21,927 bases of DNA, taken from IMG/VR virus record IMGVR_UViG_3300042474_000123, positions 1 through 21,927 of that record. One strand, given 5' to 3'. Positions 15,511 through 21,460 of this stretch are shown in pieces. The DNA is from a virus. A program made the position numbers and the translations under genes. A model generated the notes under the pieces. That model ran no database searches. It saw nothing but the letters and a program-made list of their open reading frames with translations, and was not told the origin of the DNA. The number at the start of each line of letters is the position of its first letter. Within the stretch, counting starts at the first letter, position 1.

Positions 15511-16217
15511 TATACAACCTCCATATCTGCCCAATTCAAACCCTTTTGACACTCAGCCGCCATTGGGACATTAAATTTCACACCAAACATCTTTTCAAAA
15601 TTAGCTGGTAGGTCGTGAAACACGCTGTGAAACATTGCCACTAATTCCTTAGTATCGCACACTTTGTCATCAAAGTCAAGGATTATCGAATCGTGCACCG
15701 TATTTACTAACAAACATTTGTCGCCATATCCTAGCTTTTTCAATCGGTTATGAGCACTAACCCTAGCCAAAGCCATGAGGTCTGCACCCGTTCCCTGAAC
15801 AGCATAATTCTTAATCTGCGTGTCCTTATACTGCCCACCGAACTTCTGAAAGTAATATTCCCTACCAGTTGGGGCTACTAGTTTATTGGTTTCCACTACC
15901 TCACGAATAATCTTTGTGTGCCATGCCCCTATGCCCCGATACTTGTCGTAGTAGGCATCCACCACATCCTTCCAATATGCCTTACTCTTGCTTATAGAAG
16001 TGAAGTCGGGGTCATTAGCAAACGAGAATTCATTGCCACCATACAATATCCTAAAGTTTAAAATCTTTGCTATCAAACGGGATGGTAGCCCAAACTTCTC
16101 TTGGTTATCGGTATGTAAATCCACACCATTTACAATCTCGTTTATTAGGACTTGGTCTTGGCTAAGGTAGGCGGCAACACGGATTTCTAGAGCAGACGCA
16201 TCTGCCTGTAACAGCAT
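15510..16217 (-). CDS. polA (C-terminal part): DNA polymerase family A, C-terminal part (motifs A, B, C)
   Basis: A 235-aa protein holding the catalytic palm and fingers of a family A polymerase. Motif A is LQADASALEIR (D6, E11), motif B is RLIAKILNFRILYGG (R47, K51, F55, Y59), and motif C is VHDSIILD (H175, D176). The position equal to E. coli Pol I F762 is Phe here (F55). The gene starts just 5 residues before the catalytic aspartate, at an ATG overlapping the stop of a small gene (TAATG), with only a weak purine run (GAGAG) upstream. It lacks the thumb, the 3'-5' exonuclease and the RLSSTKPNLQN segment, which lie in a separate gene 1.3 kb upstream. It should be active only together with that part. 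Confidence 0.92.
   Translation of the reverse strand: MLLQADASALEIRVAAYLSQDQVLINEIVNGVDLHTDNQEKFGLPSRLIAKILNFRILYGGNEFSFANDPDFTSISKSKAYWKDVVDAYYDKYRGIGAWHTKIIREVVETNKLVAPTGREYYFQKFGGQYKDTQIKNYAVQGTGADLMALARVSAHNRLKKLGYGDKCLLVNTVHDSIILDFDDKVCDTKELVAMFHSVFHDLPANFEKMFGVKFNVPMAAECQKGLNWADMEVV
16211..16217. repeat. 7-bp direct repeat at the left edge of the polymerase interruption
   Basis: ACAGCAT (plus strand), which covers the start codon and next bases of the polymerase C-terminal gene. It recurs at 17541-17547 at the end of the N-terminal gene, 1330 bases away. Collapsing the two copies would not restore the reading frame. Confidence 0.35.
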
Positions 16218-16438
16218 TACGGCAACTCTCGAATGATTGCCATTAAGTTTGGATACTTCAGTTTTGACAAGAAGAATTCCGCACCATACCTGCTAATAAA
16301 CTCGTTAATCTCAATCATTGTGAATTCCACATACATTTCTTCTTCATTCATACCTGATTCGTTTTCTCTGTCCATGTTATTCCTCGGTCTGTTATATAAG
16401 TTAATCGGGGGTAGGTAAAACTTATGCCATTCTATCAT
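16217..16438 (-). CDS. Small hypothetical protein inside the polymerase interruption
   Basis: A 73-aa acidic protein (or 52 aa if started at the ATG at 16375, which has a better GAGGAA ribosome binding site). The stop overlaps the start of the polymerase C-terminal gene. Its last codons (about 16218-16240) read in the other frame as NHSRVAV directly ahead of MLLQAD, which resembles the end of the polymerase N-terminal part. Function unknown. Confidence 0.55.
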   Translation of the reverse strand: MIEWHKFYLPPINLYNRPRNNMDRENESGMNEEEMYVEFTMIEINEFISRYGAEFFLSKLKYPNLMAIIRELP

Positions 16439-16512
16439 AATTTCTTTGCATTTTCCTTCATCTTAGATAAGATTAAAAGATAAGTCAATTCCTCAAGTTC
16501 TGCTTGTGTCAT
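16435..16512 (-). CDS. Mini-gene, 25-aa helical peptide
   Basis: A 25-aa peptide (MTQAELEELTYLLILSKMKE with a NAKKL tail). It starts two bases after the stop of the upstream 160-aa gene with GGGA upstream, and its stop overlaps the next start (ATGA). Its amphipathic helix and perfect fit between two coupled genes suggest it is translated. Too short to assign a function. Confidence 0.45.
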   Translation of the reverse strand: MTQAELEELTYLLILSKMKENAKKL

Positions 16513-16514
16513 AA

Positions 16515-16997
16515 TCAATCCCACAAATTCCTATAATATTTACCAAATAAAGCAAGCCCTTTATCTATTCGCTTATTATGCGCCCTTAGTCCATCCCAAT
16601 CAATCCTATCTGTCCAAAACTTCTCATCACTTTCGTCATCTAACACTTGCTCAAATGACCAAATCATCTCATCTACTATGGTATTCCACTTCTTTTCAGT
16701 AAGAGTGCTTGGATATCCATACTTGTCTTCCTTTAGCTGTTTAAGCATTGGTAGGATGATTTTAGCAAGGGTGGTATTCATATTCCATGTGTCATATTCA
16801 TCAATGTGCACATATTCGACACGAGGGTGGATTGTGTCTAAAACCTTCTGCAAAATCGACATGACAGGGTATAAGATGTTGTTTAAACGCTTTACCCACG
16901 GTTCGTGATATTCAATCTCTCGCCAAAAGCACAACTTCTCTGCTATTTTCAATGGGCTTATCCAATGGTATCTATAATTAGATAGGTATATTTTCAT
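16515..16997 (-). CDS. Conserved marine-phage protein of unknown function
   Basis: A 160-aa protein that I recognise from many T4-like and marine phages, where it begins KIYLSxYRxHWISPxxIxEKxxFWREI and contains HIDxYDTWxMxxTLAxIILPMLKQLK, then VDEMIWSFEQ, and ends GLxLFGKYYxxLW. It is shorter here than the versions I remember (about 200 aa), missing most of an acidic insert. It has a proper start with AAAGGAAA behind it. Its role is unknown in all cases I know of. It lies inside the polymerase interruption, which is not its usual position. Confidence 0.8.
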   Translation of the reverse strand: MKIYLSNYRYHWISPLKIAEKLCFWREIEYHEPWVKRLNNILYPVMSILQKVLDTIHPRVEYVHIDEYDTWNMNTTLAKIILPMLKQLKEDKYGYPSTLTEKKWNTIVDEMIWSFEQVLDDESDEKFWTDRIDWDGLRAHNKRIDKGLALFGKYYRNLWD

Positions 16998-17147
16998 ATC
17001 TATTTCCTTTGTCTGTAATATTTCTTAAATTATGTGACACAAAGTGTACAATTTGGTAGTTTTGTTGCCAATAAGTAACAGTTTTAGTTCAAAACTAAAC
17101 TAAAAGTGTAGACCTACGCAAATAATTAAACTCAAAAAAGTGATATA
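16998..17147. other. Intergenic gap with inverted repeat in the polymerase interruption
   Basis: A 150-base AT-rich gap, the largest gene-free stretch between 11,000 and 21,000 apart from promoters. It contains TTTAGTT-CAA-AACTAAA at about 17080-17096, a 7-bp hairpin with a 3-base loop that could attenuate or terminate transcription. I looked here for group I intron core elements and found none. No strong sigma70 promoter is evident. Confidence 0.4.
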
Positions 17148-17375
17148 TCAAACAGTCTTCCCTATGTAGGTAGCCTTACTGTCTTTAAACTGAAATGTTA
17201 TTTCACACTCTTGCCCTTTCGTTCCATTAAAAAGCTTCCATACGCCATATCCCATAGAAACAAAAGCAATGAGCATAAGGGTAACCACCACTACGGTGGC
17301 TCTATCTATATTCCTGTCTTTTGAACAATCACAGTTGCGTCCTTGATTACAATTTTGATTACACGGCATCATCAT
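17148..17375 (-). CDS. Small single-TM protein with Cys-rich N-terminus
   Basis: A 75-aa protein. The cytoplasmic-like N-terminus has four cysteines (CNQNC, CDC) at about residues 5-17, followed by one TM segment (about 28-48, TVVVVTLMLIAFVSMGYGVW) and a short polar domain. The cysteines could hold a metal. It overlaps the preceding gene by 17 bases. The role is unknown. Confidence 0.6.
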   Translation of the reverse strand: MMMPCNQNCNQGRNCDCSKDRNIDRATVVVVTLMLIAFVSMGYGVWKLFNGTKGQECEITFQFKDSKATYIGKTV

Positions 17376-17547
17376 TCTCCTGTTCTACTACTCTATAAAA
17401 TTTAACATATTGCCAATCTAGCTGGCTTGCCTTAACAACATAATTGCCTTGAGAGCTGTAAGTTTCCACTTCAATCAAACTCTCAGGTGGCTCGTAACAT
17501 TCAGGTGAGCCGTCGTGTTTCCTCCAACCATTCCGTTCATACAGCAT
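17359..17547 (-). CDS. Small hypothetical protein overlapping the polymerase N-terminal gene end
   Basis: A 62-aa protein started at the ATG inside the last codons of the polymerase N-terminal gene (11-base overlap), with GGGAG as ribosome binding site; a GTG at 17565 is also possible. It is acidic with beta character (SLIEVETYSSQGNYVVKA, YVKFYRVVEQ). Its first codons ATGCTGT are identical to those of the polymerase C-terminal gene. Unknown function. Confidence 0.55.
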   Translation of the reverse strand: MLYERNGWRKHDGSPECYEPPESLIEVETYSSQGNYVVKASQLDWQYVKFYRVVEQENDDAV

Positions 17548-18703
17548 ATCTACTCCCGAATACACCCTTCATATCCCCACTAATGTTTTGTAGGTTGGGT
17601 TTAGTTGATGATAGTCGCCCTGTCCGAGCAACGCATTGGTTGAGGTTCCCGTGCAACATATTCACACCCCAATTCATTTTCTCCCGTAACGCTGGCAACC
17701 CTAAATAATAAGTTGATACTATCTTTTCTAGTTTAGCGAGTTCCAAGATGGTGTCCACTATTTTCTTTGCCTCACCTTTTGGCTTAAGGGATTTTAACAC
17801 ATCAGCCCCAGTAGCCCAATAACCCTCTTTCTTAAGTTCACTTCCCACCAAGGGTTTAACAAGCCGTGGCATATAGAATGAATAATCTTTCCAACCCAGC
17901 TTCTCCTGTCCCTTCCTATCCCCTGTCTTATACACCCCTACAACTTCTTTACGGGGAATGGTGATAGTGCCACCATATAACAAGGCGGATAGGTGGTCGC
18001 CACTCTCGGTGTTAAATTCAGGGATTGAATGGCTTGCATACAGCGATGCCCGTAACGCCTCAATCTCTTTACCTAAGACCTCAGCCTGTTTCAGACAAGC
18101 CCACTCGTCAAACAGCAGACCATTATATTCAATCTCCTGTAAGACAATCAGGTCTTGGTTGTGAAGGGAAACAAGTCGTTTAAACGCTGTGCTTTTTGCA
18201 TTTACTTCTTCAACCTGTTTTTTATAAACTTCTAAAGTTAAGGATATATCTTGCTTTAAATATTGTTCTAAAATATCTCTTGGAATATCAGGTGTGTCTA
18301 TTCCAGCATCCCAATAAGCCTTAACCTCATCTAATTTAGAACCAATGCCATAATACTCACATACTCCATTTAAACTTGGATAACTATCTGCTTGACCTTG
18401 TAGCATAAAGTGAACAAGTTGGCAGTCCCAGCAGCGAATATTACTAAAGTCTAACCCATATCGCTTACCCCATCCAATATCAAATTTAAGATTAAAGCCA
18501 ACAAGTAGGTCGCAATTATCTAAAATACTTTGAGCTTCTTTTAGGGAATTCCCATAAGGTTCATCATTATATTCTATGGGTAAAAGAGAATACTCTTGCT
18601 CATCTTTATAAAATCCTACATACACAAGTTTATTAGTTTGGCTATATGTTGAGCCCTTCTCATAAATAGTTGTTTCTACATCATAAGCGATTATATTTTT
18701 CAT
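17537..18703 (-). CDS. polA (N-terminal part): DNA polymerase family A, N-terminal part (3'-5' exonuclease, thumb, part of palm)
   Basis: A 388-aa protein. The proofreading exonuclease has ExoI DVET (D8, E10), ExoII GFNLKFD (N71, D75) and ExoIII YLKQD (D152). Thumb and the start of the palm follow, including RTGRLSSTKPNLQN (360-373), the block that precedes motif A in family A. The protein stops at GSRYAV, 388, where an uninterrupted polymerase would continue for a few residues into motif A. The missing catalytic part is at 15510-16217. Combined size (about 623 aa) is normal for a phage family A polymerase. Codons 1-174 are clearly AT-richer than codons 175-388. The start overlaps the end of the HNH-AP2 gene by 23 bases. 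Confidence 0.9.
   Translation of the reverse strand: MKNIIAYDVETTIYEKGSTYSQTNKLVYVGFYKDEQEYSLLPIEYNDEPYGNSLKEAQSILDNCDLLVGFNLKFDIGWGKRYGLDFSNIRCWDCQLVHFMLQGQADSYPSLNGVCEYYGIGSKLDEVKAYWDAGIDTPDIPRDILEQYLKQDISLTLEVYKKQVEEVNAKSTAFKRLVSLHNQDLIVLQEIEYNGLLFDEWACLKQAEVLGKEIEALRASLYASHSIPEFNTESGDHLSALLYGGTITIPRKEVVGVYKTGDRKGQEKLGWKDYSFYMPRLVKPLVGSELKKEGYWATGADVLKSLKPKGEAKKIVDTILELAKLEKIVSTYYLGLPALREKMNWGVNMLHGNLNQCVARTGRLSSTKPNLQNISGDMKGVFGSRYAV
17541..17547. repeat. 7-bp direct repeat at the right edge of the polymerase interruption
   Basis: ACAGCAT (plus strand) within the last codons of the polymerase N-terminal gene, matching 16211-16217. It also forms the start of the next small gene. Confidence 0.35.
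18178..18191. repeat. GTTTAAAC palindrome, 14-bp form
   Basis: GTTTAAACGCTGTG, identical to 21497-21510. It falls at codons 174-175 of the polymerase N-terminal gene, at the boundary between exonuclease and polymerase domains and at the base-composition step. Confidence 0.55.
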
Positions 18704-19184
18704 AATGAAATTCCTTATACAAGGATTTAGTAAATGTATTGTAAACCTCAGAAGCTTCTTCAGCCGTATTAAAACTACCTAGATGATGTCGAACACCATT
18801 ATAGGTGCATTTTGCTCTGTATTTCTTACTCTGAGTATGCCAATAAACCCCGATATACCCAGTAGCATTGTTAGATTGTTTTCCACGATTTAAAGCATTT
18901 TGAGCCCTAGTAGCTTCTCTTAAATTTTGCAATCGATTATCAGTTTTATCATTATTTATATGGTCTAAAAATTCAGATGGAAACTTACCATAAACATACA
19001 TCCATATAATTCTATGATACTGGTAAACCTTTTTATCAATAGTAATATGAATATATCCAGTATTATCTAATGTGCCTGCAACACTTCCAATTAAAGCTCT
19101 AGTACCTTTTCTAACTTTCCAAGTTAATTCCCCTGTAAATTCATCATAATTTAAGATACTGTTTAAATACTCTTGTGTAATCAT
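18681..19184 (-). CDS. HNH-AP2 homing-type endonuclease
   Basis: A 167-aa protein with an HNH nuclease centre (YHRIIW with H57; LDHINNDKTDNR with D74-H75 and N83) followed by NLREAT-x-x-QN (88-96) and a C-terminal AP2 DNA-binding domain (about 109-150, GYIGVYWHTQSKKYRA and LGSFNTAEEASEVYN). This HNH_3 plus AP2 layout is typical of phage homing endonucleases. It has an AGGAG ribosome binding site and its own promoter. Its last 23 bases overlap the polymerase N-terminal gene. It is AT-rich (17 of 60 G/C at 18901-18960), unlike the helicase. Its likely target is a nearby replication gene in related phages. Confidence 0.9.
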   Translation of the reverse strand: MITQEYLNSILNYDEFTGELTWKVRKGTRALIGSVAGTLDNTGYIHITIDKKVYQYHRIIWMYVYGKFPSEFLDHINNDKTDNRLQNLREATRAQNALNRGKQSNNATGYIGVYWHTQSKKYRAKCTYNGVRHHLGSFNTAEEASEVYNTFTKSLYKEFHYEKYNRL

Positions 19185-19206
19185 AGTTTATATCTCCTCT
19201 ATAACT

Positions 19207-19235
19207 ATTTTAACATAATTATAGTCACTTGTCAA
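19207..19235 (-). promoter_or_regulatory. Sigma70-type promoter for the HNH-AP2 gene
   Basis: On the minus strand TTGACA (19235-19230), 17-base spacer, TAAAAT (19212-19207); one mismatch to consensus. It lies 23 bases upstream of the endonuclease start and after the helicase stop, and would give the endonuclease (and polymerase genes downstream) independent host-driven transcription. Confidence 0.72.
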
Positions 19236-19242
19236 TCTATTT

Positions 19243-20463
19243 TTACATATCTTGATAGATACTCAAGTGAGGAACAATTAAAACTTCTTTGCCTTTTAGA
19301 TGTCGCATAGATTCAACGCTATCTATACTGCCTCGTAACTTATTCTTGGGGATATTTATATACCTAACATTCTCATATCCCTCTTTGTCTGTCCTACCAA
19401 TACCAATAATAAAATCTAGTTCCGATGGCTTACTGGTCTTACTGTCTGCCATTTGGCTTTCATTGATGTAGCGGTCATTATGCCCTGTGCTGTCCGCTTG
19501 TCCAACACTTATTACAGGGCAATAGGTCTTAGCGATATCTCGTCCCCACTTGTAAATCTCATGCAACACCAAATCTTTCCTATCGCCAACAAATCCCTTA
19601 ACCTTGTCCATGTTGTCAATGATAATTAGCGATGGCTGCACTTGCTCTATCAGCTTTTCCATTGTCTTGCGTTCAACAAGGGATGGTTGGTCAATAAATT
19701 TAATCTTATCGCCAATTTTCTCGTCCCATATCGCTTTGGCTTTCTTGATGTTGTTACTCAATTCCATGTAGGTGAAACCTGTAACAGCAGAATACATTCT
19801 CCATACAATATCCTTGCCACCCTCCTCATTAAAAAATATGAGAATTGGTTGTTCTACCTGTTCTGCCATAAAGGTAACTTCACTTATCCACATGGCGGTT
19901 TTACCTGTTTCCACACGGGCAAAGATGTGTCCGAAATTCCCCTTGCGTAGTGGTCCGAGTGATTGGTTGAGTGCGTTTAAACGCCACTTTAGTCCAAGTG
20001 ATAATTCCTCCTCGTCCATAAGTTCCTCAATGTCAGTTGTTACCCACTCTATCTCCTCTATCTCATCAACAACCGATAATTCCAGTTTATCAATGATAGG
20101 TGCTAAATCCTCTACCTTCTTGCGCCCCTCGGCAACATCAATTGCTACAAGGGATAATTCACTAGCAACGGATTGCGAGTAGTGTTGTTGCATATAATCA
20201 ACGATTGATTGGGTATAAACCTCGGTCTTATCAACAGTAGCCAACAGTTCACTTATAACTTTTCTATCACCATCTTTTAACACGGGATACAATGTTAGAT
20301 ATTTGGCTTCAAGTTCCCCTACGCTTTTAGCTGGCAACGATTTGAACAGCTTGAACAGTAGTGGGTAATCGGTTTTAATAAAATCTAGTTTTAAATAAGT
20401 GTGGTATTTAGTATATAAATCATTGTCCTCTAAAAATAGCTTCAATATGCTATGTTCTATCAT
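19243..20463 (-). CDS. Replicative DNA helicase, DnaB/T7 gp4 C-terminal type
   Basis: A 406-aa RecA-fold helicase. An N-terminal helical part (1-150) precedes the motor: Walker A ARVETGKT (182-189, first residue Ala in place of Gly), the catalytic acid in FNEEGG (211-216), Walker B LIIIDNMDK (279-287) and a motif 3/H4-like Gln in VISVGQADSTGH (about 317-328). It should unwind the fork as a hexamer. Unlike T7 gp4 it has no fused primase; the primase is the next gene upstream. The primase-helicase order and the AT-rich gap between them fit a replication-start region. Confidence 0.88.
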   Translation of the reverse strand: MIEHSILKLFLEDNDLYTKYHTYLKLDFIKTDYPLLFKLFKSLPAKSVGELEAKYLTLYPVLKDGDRKVISELLATVDKTEVYTQSIVDYMQQHYSQSVASELSLVAIDVAEGRKKVEDLAPIIDKLELSVVDEIEEIEWVTTDIEELMDEEELSLGLKWRLNALNQSLGPLRKGNFGHIFARVETGKTAMWISEVTFMAEQVEQPILIFFNEEGGKDIVWRMYSAVTGFTYMELSNNIKKAKAIWDEKIGDKIKFIDQPSLVERKTMEKLIEQVQPSLIIIDNMDKVKGFVGDRKDLVLHEIYKWGRDIAKTYCPVISVGQADSTGHNDRYINESQMADSKTSKPSELDFIIGIGRTDKEGYENVRYINIPKNKLRGSIDSVESMRHLKGKEVLIVPHLSIYQDM

Positions 20464-20492
20464 CTTTTTACCTCTTGAATTTGCTTATTGAC

Positions 20493-20511
20493 AACATAGG
20501 AAATCTATGTT
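20493..20511. other. 7-bp inverted repeat beside the AT tract
   Basis: AACATAG - GAAAT - CTATGTT, a perfect 7-bp stem with a 5-base loop, between helicase start and the pure A/T tract. It may be an operator, a leader hairpin for the helicase mRNA, or part of an origin. Confidence 0.45.
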
Positions 20512-20515
20512 ACCC

Positions 20516-20564
20516 TAATAATATATAATATATATATTTAATATATTATATTATTATATATATA
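20516..20564. other. 49-bp pure A/T tract, imperfect palindrome; candidate replication origin
   Basis: No G or C occurs in 49 bases. The arms TAATAATATA (from 20516) and TATATTATTA (ending 20556) pair, with the centre imperfect. The right part encodes the last residues of the primase (YIYNNIIY). Such a tract next to primase and helicase genes is what an origin unwinding element looks like. It could instead be a terminator-like hairpin or simple low complexity. Confidence 0.45.
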
Positions 20565-21236
20565 CTCTTTTATTGCATTGTCGTCATACTCTTTAGGGTC
20601 TTTAGGGGATATTACAACCCTTACCCTCTTGTTTAATCTCTCTGACAGGTTTCTAGCCGTTTTAATGGCATCTTTTGCCTTGTCAAAATCATTCCAAATG
20701 CAGATATTATTGTAGCCTTCTAGGTGGCTTGCCGCATCTTGAGATGGCATACTGCCTAACATTGGGACAGCAGTAAATTGTCGTCCAACCTTGACAGCAG
20801 ATATTATATCCTCGACAAACACCAATACATCTTGGTTATTACCATATTTTAAAAAGGGTTTTGTGCCACTCGTCAGGTATTTTGCACCCTTTCCAAAGTT
20901 TCTAGCGCACCAGTAATTGCTATCAGAATATAAAACCAGTAAATCACATGGCATTAAACCATATTTTCCAATTCTTTCCCTTGCATAAGTGAATTGTGCT
21001 ATCTCATCACTCGTTAAACCATACCCTAGGAGCCATTTTAAGGCACCGCCATCGAGTTTTGTGTCCAAAGTGATACCGTTACATATCTTAACCTCTTTTA
21101 TCGCCTTAAAACGCTTTAAACTAAGTTTAGGTGTATATTTATTACAGCTAAAACAGTAATAGCTGTCGTCATATTCTGCATTTGCATCACTTGAGCCGCA
21201 TTTTTCACAAGGTGTGAATTGTATAAACTTACTCAT
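20538..21236 (-). CDS. DNA primase with zinc ribbon and TOPRIM domain
   Basis: A 232-aa protein. The N-terminal zinc ribbon has C10-x2-C13 and C28-x2-C31 (CEKC, CFSC), which reads the template trinucleotide in T7-type primases. The TOPRIM domain is seen as VFVEDIISAVK (E142) and WNDFD (D183, D185). It is shorter than the T7 gp4 primase half but has all main elements. The start overlaps the preceding small zinc-ribbon gene by 8 bases. It primes lagging-strand synthesis together with the separate helicase next door. Confidence 0.9.
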   Translation of the reverse strand: MSKFIQFTPCEKCGSSDANAEYDDSYYCFSCNKYTPKLSLKRFKAIKEVKICNGITLDTKLDGGALKWLLGYGLTSDEIAQFTYARERIGKYGLMPCDLLVLYSDSNYWCARNFGKGAKYLTSGTKPFLKYGNNQDVLVFVEDIISAVKVGRQFTAVPMLGSMPSQDAASHLEGYNNICIWNDFDKAKDAIKTARNLSERLNKRVRVVISPKDPKEYDDNAIKEYIYNNIIY

Positions 21237-21393
21237 CTATAATTCCTTGCAATTCTTTTTCAATCTCAATATATGTGATTTCGTCTTTCGTAAACTGATA
21301 ACACTTGTTGCAAAAGTCCACATATACCCCATGACTATCTTTACGAATAGCCTCTAAATCTGATAATTCACAATCACAAGCCAAACACCTCAT
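21229..21393 (-). CDS. Small zinc-ribbon peptide (54 aa)
   Basis: A 54-aa protein beginning MRCLACDCELSDLEA with C3-x2-C6 and later CNKC, four cysteines for one zinc. It precedes the primase with an 8-base overlap and follows a promoter region, with an AAGGAAA ribosome binding site. It resembles small phage zinc ribbons of unknown role; a regulator or primase partner is possible. Confidence 0.65.
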   Translation of the reverse strand: MRCLACDCELSDLEAIRKDSHGVYVDFCNKCYQFTKDEITYIEIEKELQGIIDE

Positions 21394-21412
21394 TTTATTT
21401 CCTTATAATAAA

Positions 21413-21430
21413 TGTTGTCAAAAAGCAACA
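21413..21430. promoter_or_regulatory. Operator-like dyad, downstream copy
   Basis: TGTTGTCAAAAAGCAACA, an inverted repeat (TGTTG / CAACA) just downstream of the -10 of the minus-strand promoter. It matches the copy at 21445-21462 at 15 of 18 positions. Confidence 0.5.
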
Positions 21431-21432
21431 CT

Positions 21433-21460
21433 ATTATAACAGGTTGTTGTAAAAATACAA
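21433..21460 (-). promoter_or_regulatory. Sigma70-type promoter of the replication operon
   Basis: On the minus strand TTGTAT (21460-21455), 16-base spacer, TATAAT (21438-21433; perfect -10). It lies 40 bases ahead of the zinc-ribbon gene and should drive primase, helicase and downstream genes. Dyads flank and overlap it. Confidence 0.65.

Noticed and set aside
15988-16418. Plus-strand frames over polymerase C-terminal and the 73-aa gene
   Set aside because: They are antisense to coupled genes with clear motifs and have no plus-strand signals.
17080-17096. TTTAGTT-CAA-AACTAAA hairpin as a strong intrinsic terminator
   Set aside because: The stem has only one G/C pair and no clear T-run follows on the minus strand, so I list it only as part of the intergenic gap.
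16218-17551. Group I intron or intein as the cause of the polymerase split
   Set aside because: I could not find group I core elements (P7-type GACTA or S-type ATATAGTC segments) on the minus strand here, and neither half carries intein splicing residues. The C-terminal half has its own start overlapping the gene before it. Splicing is not excluded, so the test is kept in the findings.
20488-20516. Plus-strand promoter TTGACA with -10 at 20511-20516
   Set aside because: The -35 is perfect but at a 17-base spacing the -10 is TACCCT, and no plus-strand gene follows. It is more likely part of the hairpin/AT-tract region.
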